DNA of 64,000 nucleotides, taken from positions 558,001 to 622,000 of the forward strand of contig VLTN01000001.1 of NCBI GenBank assembly GCA_008330645.1. Reading direction: 5' to 3'. Within the stretch, counting starts at the first letter, position 1. The number at the start of each line of letters is the position of its first letter. Below the pieces are notes generated by a model that was given only the letters and a program-made list of their open reading frames with translations, had not been told where the DNA came from and ran no database searches. Below are positions 24,272-32,400 of the stretch, in pieces. The DNA comes from Cafeteria roenbergensis. Taxonomy: Eukaryota; Sar; Bigyra; Bicosoecida; Cafeteriaceae. The translations under genes were made by a program, and so were the position numbers.

Positions 24272-25015
24272 ATGGCAGCCGCCGCAGCCTCGGAGGCCAA
24301 GCGGCCCAAGCTGACTGCCGGGTTCCCCGGGGTGCTCCCGCGGTACTACCGCATCTGGGAGCGCACCACCAGCGGCGCGGAGTCGGGCGAGGGCATCGTG
24401 CTGGCAGTTCACAACAATGGCACGGGCTTGCTGATGCTCGGACCTACGCACCCAGCGGCCGTCGCTGCCGCCGCAGCGGGCGTCAAGTCGGTCGTGTTCA
24501 GTGACGGCAGCGACTCGTTTGCTGCTCCCTCCACGGTCCCCGAGTCGCCCCGGTCGGAGGCACCGGCGCAGGAGGGCGGCGGAGACGAAGACGGCGACGA
24601 GGACGGCGCCAAGACCCCCGCCAGCGATCGCCCCTCCGCTGGGCGCGTGTCTAGGAAGCGCCCGCGCGACGGGCCCGTGAGCCTCCAGGGCATCAAGGTC
24701 TCGGGAACCGGCAAGAAGGGCGCGCCGCGCGTGCGGACGCGCACCTGCGTGGCCATCGTGACCGACGGGGCGGGCACCGAGTGGCCCGTCGTGTGCGGCG
24801 TGAGCGGTCGCGTGCTGGAGACGAACAGAAGGCTTGCTGAGCGGCCGGAGCTGCTGCTGCGGGGCGCCGACCACGGAGGGCTAGGCCACCTGCTTGTGCT
24901 CGACGTGGACGGAAACCTCCGGAAGCGGCTCGACCCCTCCAACCCGCCCCACGACTGGGTGTGCTTGCACGACAACGCGGCGGAGGGGACGGATGCCGAT
25001 GCCGACGAGGACTAG
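24272..25015 (+). CDS. ABITRAM: ABITRAM / FAM206 (Simiate) family protein
   Basis: A single exon of 247 residues. The N-terminus LPRYYRIWE, the strand VHNNGTGLLML, then VKSVVF and the C-terminal block VCGVSGRVLETNRRLAERPE match the order and spacing of the FAM206 family, a small protein with a biotinyl/GCVH-like fold called actin-binding transcription modulator in mammals. Between the two conserved halves sits an insert of about 80 residues that is acidic then basic (GDEDGDEDG, RKRPRDGP). The basic KRPRDGP stretch could act as a nuclear localisation signal; this is inference. The start is the first ATG after a stop-rich upstream region and has a favourable GC context. Function outside vertebrates is poorly known. 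Confidence 0.72.
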   Translation: MAAAAASEAKRPKLTAGFPGVLPRYYRIWERTTSGAESGEGIVLAVHNNGTGLLMLGPTHPAAVAAAAAGVKSVVFSDGSDSFAAPSTVPESPRSEAPAQEGGGDEDGDEDGAKTPASDRPSAGRVSRKRPRDGPVSLQGIKVSGTGKKGAPRVRTRTCVAIVTDGAGTEWPVVCGVSGRVLETNRRLAERPELLLRGADHGGLGHLLVLDVDGNLRKRLDPSNPPHDWVCLHDNAAEGTDADADED

Positions 25016-25274
25016 CGTGTTCAGATTGCATGCGTGCGGCGGGGCGTGCGTGGCCGCTAGTGACAGCCCCAGCGAGGAAGTTGCGCTTGCAAGTGGCCCA
25101 CTCCAGCTTCGGTGCAGCCCAGCCTGCCCAGCCCGCTGCCACGGCCCTTCGAGCACAGACACTGACGCACACGCAAACGCTCACGCTCCGGAAGAGCGAG
25201 AAGAACAGCACATTGCTCCATTGAGCGCCCTGGTTTGTGCCGAGCGCGGCTCGCCCTGCGAGCTGCTCCCCGCA
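25016..25274. other. Convergent 3' intergenic, ABITRAM / elongin-B-like
   Basis: 259 bp with a small ACGCACACGC-type alternating stretch near 25165. No gene recognised. Confidence 0.5.
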
Positions 25275-25783
25275 CTACTCCTCGGGTCCCTCCAGCAGCT
25301 CGATCTTCTCCAGGCTGCCGCCCAGGCGCCGCACCGCATACAAGACGTCGTCGTCACGCAGCCGGTGGTCCGACACCAGTGCCTCGTCCGGGAACTCGAG
25401 CGTCTTGTCCGGGGCAAGAATCGCCAGCTCGGCCTCGGGAATCTCCAGGATTTGCGCAACCTGCGACCGAACCGAGGCACAGCCCAGGTGGTGAGATGTG
25501 TAGCGGACAGGGGTCTGGGCTTCGGGCGCGACGCGCAGGGACGCGTCCGGAGGAGAGCAAGGCCGGGCTCGATGCGGAATCGCTTCAGTGTCGTTGGCCC
25601 CGCCTGGAGGCGACGATTGCCGCGGAGCTGGTCCCGGCACCCGCAACGGGCTCGCTGGGCAACCCCCGGCAAATGTCTCACGCGCGTGCGAATGCTCGCA
25701 AACGACTGGCTAGGCTCGCAGAGCAGGAAAATCGTCTCGTGCTGGCGCTTGACGCGCAGGTACAGCGCCCTTGAAGCGGCCAT
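25275..25783 (-). CDS. Elongin-B-like ubiquitin-fold protein, 2 exons
   Basis: Exon 1 is 25682-25783 (34 aa, ends SIRTR at GTGAGA) and exon 2 is 25275-25460 (starts VAQILEIPE), phase 0, for 95 residues. The order is that of a ubiquitin-like beta-grasp as in elongin B and its plant homologues: ALYLRVKRQHETIFLLCEP, helix FASIRTRVAQIL, then LAPDKTLEFPDEALVSD and LRDDDVLYAVRR. Elongin B partners elongin C in SIII transcription factor and in BC-box cullin E3 ligases. The protein ends soon after the fold in an acidic tail, so the C-terminal extension of animal elongin B is missing. No diglycine end is present, so it is not a conjugatable modifier. It could instead be an unrelated ubiquitin-like domain protein. 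Confidence 0.65.
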
Positions 25784-26324
25784 GGGACGCCCGCAGCCCC
25801 TGGGTGACGAGGGAGCTCAGGAGTACACGTGCGCTGGCAGTACGGTGTCGCGGGCCGGGGGGGCGGCGAGCGCTTCGGCGGTGCTCGGACCGGGGCATGG
25901 GGCGCAATTGCGCGTTTGGCAGAGGTGGCCTGGCCGGGAGCTGGCCATCTCGCCCGCGAGCGCGAGTTCGAGAGCAACATGCCCCAGTTCTGCCAGCGGC
26001 GGCTCGCACTGCCTTCCAGCCGCTGCGCAGGTGACGGGCGTGAGAGGGGACCGATGTGAGAACTTGCATCGCCGCCCGCGGCAGTGAGGGCCCGGTGCGC
26101 GCCTTCCTGGGGCAGCGGGGCGCGGGCGGGGGCGGGCTTGGGTGCGAACGGGGCAGATTGAGCGGCCGTTCTTCAGAGACTTGCCCGCCGCCGCCTGCCG
26201 ACGGGGCCGCGGCATCCAGCTGCTCTGGCCCGCCTGGCTCTGGCGCGCGCGCTTTGCTACGTGCTTCCCAAGAGAGCTCGTGGCGGGATTGACTTGGCTC
26301 GGCCGCAGACCCGATCAAGGCTCA
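25784..26324. promoter_or_regulatory. Divergent promoter region elongin-B-like / CCR4, possible CCR4 5' UTR intron
   Basis: 541 bp between divergent starts. A clear acceptor-like site (ctcggccgcag) ends at about 26308, only some 16 bases before the CCR4 ATG, suggesting that the CCR4 leader is spliced. An open frame runs upstream of the ATG to 26142, but that part is not conserved-looking. Confidence 0.4.
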
Positions 26325-29003
26325 ATGGCGATAGCTCGAGACGGCACTCTCGACTCGCTGGGCGCCGTCGGGGGTGACGCCGCCGACGGCCCAGGAGGGG
26401 GAGACAGCCCAATGGCCCCCCGCACGTCCCCCGTGGGGATTGGCATCGGGGGCGGCTTTGGCGACATTGGCGACGACGAAGCGCCCGCCCAAGGGCTGGG
26501 GGCCGGAATGTTTGCCCCAATGACTCCGGCCGACGGGGAGGACGCCGAGCGCGACCGCGAAGTTGGGGCAACCATCAGGGGCATCATGGTTGAGGCAATG
26601 GACGATGATGGGGGCGCGGACGGCGACGGGGATGGCGACGGGGACGACGAGACGCCAGCGCCCGCGGCTGGCAGCGTCACGCCGGCCAGGCGGACGGGCG
26701 CGGCCTCCGGGGCAGGGGGGGACGCGCCAACGCCTCGCTCCCGTATCATGGAGCGGGCGTCGGGCCGCAGCGCAGCGGGCGGGCGCGGCTCCCCCGAGCG
26801 CGGCAAGCTCTCCGCCCGGCTCAACGAGCCCGTCGAGGGCGTGCACCTCGTCCCCTTCGTGGCCCTTCGGACCGACGACGGCCGCATGCTTCGCGCCGAC
26901 GACGGCCACCTGTCCTTCACCTGGTACCGCTCCTCGTCGCTCGCGCCCTGCGCGTTCCCGCTCTGCCCCAACGCCACGGACCCCACGGCCGAGTCCACCA
27001 TCCGCGCGGTGGGCCTCGAGGCATCGCGCACTGGCCGCGGTGCCTTTTGCAGCAAGGAGTGCTTCTGCCGCGCGTGGCCCACCATTGCTGCCGAGACGTC
27101 CGCCGGCTCGGCCGGCCCGACCGTGGCCCTCGGCGCCAAAGCGCTCCTGGACGCCGGCGCCAGCGAGTCAAGCGCCGCTGAGGCTTACAAGGACCTCGTT
27201 TCCGCCCTTTGCACCCCGGGGACGGCCAGGGCCGGGGCTGCGGCCGGCGCGGCCGGCGCCGTGGGTGGCGGTGGCGGGTGGGACGAGCTGGACGGCTCCG
27301 AGCGCGCCTTTGCCATGGCGGAGCTCGCCAGGAGCGTGCCGGCCCTCCCCGACTCGGAGACGGAGTCCTGGACAGAGGTCGGCACGTCTCTAGGCTACAC
27401 GCCCACAGCGGACGACGTGCTCCGCCGCCTTCGCGTGGAAGTGGCGGCGGACATGGCCAGCATGGGCGGGGCCAACTTGCTGCGAGTGGTGGACTCCCAG
27501 CCGGTCGTGGCCTTCCCCGTCGCGCCTCCCTCCAGGCCGTGGCACCACCTGGCCGTGGACCCGTACACCAAGCTGCGCAGGCCAGCCGGCACCGCAGTGG
27601 CGACCCACGGCGACCGCTCCAAGGCCAACGCGGTGCGCGTCGTCTCCTTCAACGTGCTGGCCGAGATCTACGGGAACCGCGGCGTGTACCCGTACTGCCC
27701 GGCGTGGGCCCTTGCCTTCGATTACAGGAAGAAGCTCATCGCGCAGGAGCTGCGCGCCCTTGACGCCGACGTCGTCTGCCTGCAGGAGGTGCAGACTGAC
27801 CACTACGCGTCCTTCTTCCTTCCCGAGATGCACAAGCTCGGGTACGAGGGGCTCTACCGGCAGAAGAACCGCCAGTCCATGGGGGTTGCCGGCAAGGTGG
27901 ATGGCTGCGCCATGTTCTTCAAGTCCTCCCGGTTCGGCCTCCTGGAGAAGTACAACCTGGACTTCAACGAGGCGGTCAAGAAGTGCTGTGAAGGGGAGGC
28001 CGCCAAGGCCAAGGGCATGAACGCGATCGAGTCCAAGTCGCACCTGGACCGCGTGGAGAAGATCAAGCGCCGACTCTCGCACGACAACGTGGCCCAGGTC
28101 GTGGTGCTGGAGATGCACAAGTCCCCCTCCGGCGCGCCGCTGCCAGAGCCCGTGAGGCTCTGCGTGGCCAACACGCACCTCTTCTGGGACCCCGAGTACG
28201 AGGACGTCAAGCTGTGGCAGACGCACAAGCTGCTCGGCGAGCTCGAGAAGAGCATGTCTGGCCAGCACGCGTGCCCCATCATCCTGTGCGGCGACTTCAA
28301 CTCGGAGCCCACGTCTCCCGTGCACCAGCTGCTGGCCGGGAACGCTCGCATGGGCCACCGCGCGGTCCTGCCCTTTGACCAGCTGCCGGAGGACCGCCTT
28401 GCCATCCTCTCCATGCAGGGCTCCGCGCCCCTCTGCCACTCCCTCTTCCTCTCGTCGGCATACGGCACCGTCCTTGGCCAGGAGCCAGAGTACACCAACT
28501 TCACCAAGAGCTACGTTGGCTGCCTCGACTACGTGTGGTACACGGCGACGAACATCACGCCGCTTGCGGTGCTGGCGATCCCCAAGGAGGAGGAGCTGCT
28601 CCGCGCATGGGGCACGCACCTGCCCAACCCGCAGCACCCCTCCGACCACATTGCTCTCTGCACCGACCTCTTGGTGGGAACGCCGAGCATGGCAGCGCCC
28701 ATGACCGGCGCAGGCCCGCCGACCGCCCAGCGCAGCTCCTCCGGCTTCGTTGGAATGCCTGGGCAGCAGCCGGGCCGCTCGGGCCTCATGGCCGCGCACC
28801 ACTCCGGGGGCCTCAACCCGATGCCTGGGATGGCCCTTCGTGGTGGCAGGAGCGGGGCGGCCGCCTCGGGCGGGGCCGGGGCCATGGCCGCTCGCATGGG
28901 GGTGCACTCGTTTGGTGTTAGCGCCTCGCCGCAGCGCTTGCAGGGCGGAAGGGAGGCCCAGATGGCAGCGATGGGCCGAGGGGATTTGTCGTCGCTCGGA
29001 TGA
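26325..29003 (+). CDS. CCR4: CCR4 deadenylase (EEP nuclease) with N-terminal zinc-finger-like region
   Basis: Starting at 26325 the protein has 892 residues. The C-terminal half is an endonuclease/exonuclease/phosphatase domain with all hallmark blocks: VVSFNVLAEIYG, the metal-ligand Glu in VVCLQEVQ, CVANTHLFWDPEYEDVK, LCGDFNSEPTSPV, the Asp in CLDYVWY and the general-base DH in HPSDHIALC. CCR4 removes poly(A) tails as the catalytic subunit of CCR4-NOT in the cytoplasm. The N-terminus lacks the leucine-rich repeats of fungal and animal CCR4. It has instead a Cys-containing module (APCAFPLC and GAFCSKECF) like that of plant CCR4a/b. A Gly/Ala-rich C-terminal tail follows the nuclease. A frame open to 26142 could extend the N-terminus, but the acceptor-like site near 26308 argues for the 26325 ATG. 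Confidence 0.88.
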   Translation: MAIARDGTLDSLGAVGGDAADGPGGGDSPMAPRTSPVGIGIGGGFGDIGDDEAPAQGLGAGMFAPMTPADGEDAERDREVGATIRGIMVEAMDDDGGADGDGDGDGDDETPAPAAGSVTPARRTGAASGAGGDAPTPRSRIMERASGRSAAGGRGSPERGKLSARLNEPVEGVHLVPFVALRTDDGRMLRADDGHLSFTWYRSSSLAPCAFPLCPNATDPTAESTIRAVGLEASRTGRGAFCSKECFCRAWPTIAAETSAGSAGPTVALGAKALLDAGASESSAAEAYKDLVSALCTPGTARAGAAAGAAGAVGGGGGWDELDGSERAFAMAELARSVPALPDSETESWTEVGTSLGYTPTADDVLRRLRVEVAADMASMGGANLLRVVDSQPVVAFPVAPPSRPWHHLAVDPYTKLRRPAGTAVATHGDRSKANAVRVVSFNVLAEIYGNRGVYPYCPAWALAFDYRKKLIAQELRALDADVVCLQEVQTDHYASFFLPEMHKLGYEGLYRQKNRQSMGVAGKVDGCAMFFKSSRFGLLEKYNLDFNEAVKKCCEGEAAKAKGMNAIESKSHLDRVEKIKRRLSHDNVAQVVVLEMHKSPSGAPLPEPVRLCVANTHLFWDPEYEDVKLWQTHKLLGELEKSMSGQHACPIILCGDFNSEPTSPVHQLLAGNARMGHRAVLPFDQLPEDRLAILSMQGSAPLCHSLFLSSAYGTVLGQEPEYTNFTKSYVGCLDYVWYTATNITPLAVLAIPKEEELLRAWGTHLPNPQHPSDHIALCTDLLVGTPSMAAPMTGAGPPTAQRSSSGFVGMPGQQPGRSGLMAAHHSGGLNPMPGMALRGGRSGAAASGGAGAMAARMGVHSFGVSASPQRLQGGREAQMAAMGRGDLSSLG

Positions 29004-29448
29004 GCTCGGAATCGTGCTGTTTGTGCACGCAGGCAAGCGCGTCCTTGCTGCGTTGTACCGTGAGTCTGTTGGAGGGCACAACGTGCCGAGCGTGTTGCCT
29101 TCCTTCTCTCCCCTCGTGAGGTGTGCTGCATGACTGCGCGTTCGAGGCGCGCAGGTCCCAAGTCCAGGACTGCAGTCCGCCGCTTCGTGTTTTGCATGTG
29201 TGACTCGTTCGCCCTCCGCGCGCTGAAGGCGCGCCCATGTGTCAAATTCGTCGCCTACCTCGCATGAAGAGCCATTGCAAAACCGCGGCTGCACAGCAGT
29301 CAACCCCGAAGGAACTCGCACGCATGGGCAAGCGCAGCGTGCCTGCGCCCGGCCACAGCGGAGGCCTGCTGGCCTGGTGGCGCACGTACAAGACACAGGC
29401 GGCGTCAAGCCAGCGCACGCACAGCTGCAGGTATGCATCGCCACGGTC
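29004..29448. other. Convergent 3' intergenic, CCR4 / GPCR-PIPK
   Basis: 445 bp carrying the two 3' ends. Reduced GC relative to coding sequence and several A/G-rich words, but no RNA gene, repeat or small conserved frame was recognised. Confidence 0.5.
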
Positions 29449-32400
29449 TCAGCCTGTCGGCCCTTTGGCCGGCTTGAGCGCGATGTCGCACCCCTGCAGC
29501 ACATTTGCCACAAAGTCGCTGAACCGGGATGCATACCTCTCCGCGGGCACGGCTGACACGTCGGCGCTGCGGCCCAGGCGCATCAGCTGCTTGAACCTGT
29601 GCTCGATCTTCTTCCCCAGGTCGTACTGCTGCAACAGGTCCACGATGCCAATCTGCGCCACGACCTGCACGCTTTTCCGAGCAGGCACGCTGGGGTCAGG
29701 GCGCCACTCCGGAATCTCGCTCACAACTGCCGAGAAGGACGACCAGCGACGTGGCGGCCCGCCCGCGTTGAGGGGAGCAGGCCCTGCGCTCTGCACCTGC
29801 GCGCGGCATCCATCCGGGACGGGCGAGATCGCGAGGAGGCAGGAATAGTCCATGAGGCCGTACGTGCCCAGCAGGGTAACGTCACGGATGACCTGCGAGA
29901 CGATCTCGGAAGTGAGACGGGGGCTGGCGAGCGGGACGCCCTTGGGCGCCATTTCCCGAAAGTCTTGGTCGAGTCGCAAGGCCCCCTTTGGTTTGGCCTT
30001 GCCCTTCTTGGCGCCGTGGGAGTCGTCCCCGGCCGGCTTGGAGCGGCGGCCCACCGTTGAGCCCTTGAGGTCGAAGACCACCGATTGCATTCCGAGGTTG
30101 CCGAAGGGGAAGGAGTTCTGCATCACAAGGCAGTACAGGGGGCCAACGCCGCGCACGTGCACCACGATGAGCGCCAGGAAGCGGCAGAGCAGGGAGTCGG
30201 GGTTGACGTCGAGGTGCTTCAGGTAGGCGGGCAGCAGCGAGGCCAGGGCCTCCACTTCGTCCCGCTCGATCGTCTTGAGGATAATGTCGTCGTTGACGCT
30301 CCGGCAAAAGAAGGAGCGCGAGGCGCCGTGGCTGAAGTGCGCTCGTAGCTTGCCCTCCTGCATCAAGGCAGGGTCGAACGCGCTGGCGAGCTGCACGCCC
30401 CCGATGCCCATTCGGGCGCGAAGCTTGGCAAACGCCTCGTCCTCGATGCTCTGGACTTGGAACTCATCCATGACGCTGCTGCGCCGGCGGTCGGATCTGC
30501 GCGGTGCCGCGGTGAACACCCGGACGCGCGGCGGGTCCGAGGACAGCAACGGCGAGCCGCCCTCGTCGACGGACGAGCCGCTCGACTGCCGGCTGAAGCT
30601 GCCACGCCCATCAGCGCCGGCTCCGAGGAGGAGAGGCTCGTCCAGGTGCATTGAGCTGTCGGTGCTGTCGCTGCGCTGCCCGAGGCCGCCTGGCGCCGCG
30701 GCGGCCGGGCTGCCGCTCCCGCGCCCACGCCCAGGATGTTGCAGCGTGCCAGTCTCGCCGGCCCGCCCCGCCCTGCTCGCCTTGGCCGTGTGGCTCTTGT
30801 GCGAGCGGCTGCCCCGGTGCCCCAGGCTGCGACGGGCGCCCCGCTCCGAGTCTTCGCCGCTTGTCGTGCTATCCTCGCCCTCGACCAGAATGGGAACGCC
30901 CGCCGCCCTTCCAGCGCCTGCCATCGAGCCATTCAGCGTCATCGAGACCAGGGACCCCAGAGGCGGCTTGTACCGCGTCGAGAGGGCGCGCCGGCGCTTC
31001 TGGCGCCGACGGGAGCGGAACCTCCCGCTCGAGCTGGCCGCAAGCAGCGCGTCGTCCTCGGCCGCCTTGACTGCCGCAGCGTGCGCCACCTTTCGCGCCG
31101 CCCTCTGGAACTTCTTCGACGAAAAGTTGGACAGCATGGAGAAGCGTCTGCGCGCCGTCGCGGGGCGCTTCAGCAACTCGGCAAAGGACTCGACCTTTTC
31201 GGGCGGGGGGAGCGGACCCGGAATCACGGCCGAGCCGTCCCCGGCGCGGCCGAGCGACTCAGTGCCCCACCAGCCAGACGCGCCGCCTGCCCCAGACGCG
31301 GGAGCCGCACCCTGGGCCGCAGCGCTCGAGGGGCCAGCCGACTCCTTGCCAATCGAGGTCGTGCTGCCAGGCCCGAACGACTGCCCTGATGCGAGCCGCC
31401 CACCGCTGGACAGCGCCGAGTCTCCCAGGGCCAGGCTGACGCAGGGCGCCTCCTTGTGCGCCGGCCCGCGTCGAGCAGCCGCGTCCTTGGCCAGGCCGTA
31501 GTCAAGCTCGGCCACGAGCACCGTCTGGCATAACCCGCTCAGCACGCACAGGCTCAGCTCCCTGCGCAGCGTCGCGCCGACGTCGAAGCCCTGCAGAGGC
31601 TTGGGCGACTCGGGGCGCTTCATCCCTGCCATGGCGGCTGCCGCGGCCGCAGACGCCCTCGAGTCTGTCGGACCCGACTTTTCGTCTGGGAATGGCGTTT
31701 CTTGGCTGAGCTTGGACCGCCCCGGAGTCGCGCGCTGCCCGGGCTGGCCGGGGAGCCCCCCCTTTGCGCGAAGCTGCGCGGCCGGGGCGCCCGACAGGGT
31801 GCGCATTCGGTCCCGGACCCAGCCTGCTTTGGGCTGTGCAGAGCCCCGGTGAGGCGTCGTCATCCAAGCGCCGACGCGCTCCCCCTCCTCTTCAGAGTCG
31901 TCGCTGAACCCGGCATCGCCAGTGACGGGCTGTCCGGCATCAGTGCCTTGGGCGCCTCGGCGGTCGGAGGCTGCAGGCGCGGAGCGGCCGCCCGGCCACC
32001 CGCCCAAGGAGTCCAAGGCCGCCTCGGTGGCCTCTGCCTCGGCCGAGGCCTGCGATGCTGCCGCTGCCGCCACTGCAGCCCAGGTTTGGGCCGGTGACGC
32101 CGGGTGGTCGTCCTCGTCGTCGCCGTCGTCTCCGAAGGCAAGGTCCACTCCCGCGAGCACCCACGACCCTGCTGGGGTCGGCTGCGCCCTGCTCACCAGG
32201 CTGGCAGGCAGGTTTGGCGCAGGGAGGAGCAGCGGGCAGCCACCATGCCCGGCGACCGCGGCCCGCCGCGCTGCCAGCGCGGCCTCTTGCTCGCCCACGG
32301 CCCGCGGCGCGCTCCAGCCCAGTGGAGCGGCAGCGGCCGTGATCAGGTCCTCGATGAACGGGTTGGCGCACCCAGGGGCAAACTCGGAGGCCGAATTGGA

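Noticed and set aside
27390-29534. Minus-strand open frame (714 codons) opposite CCR4
   Set aside because: It is antisense to the conserved nuclease domain and has no domain signature.
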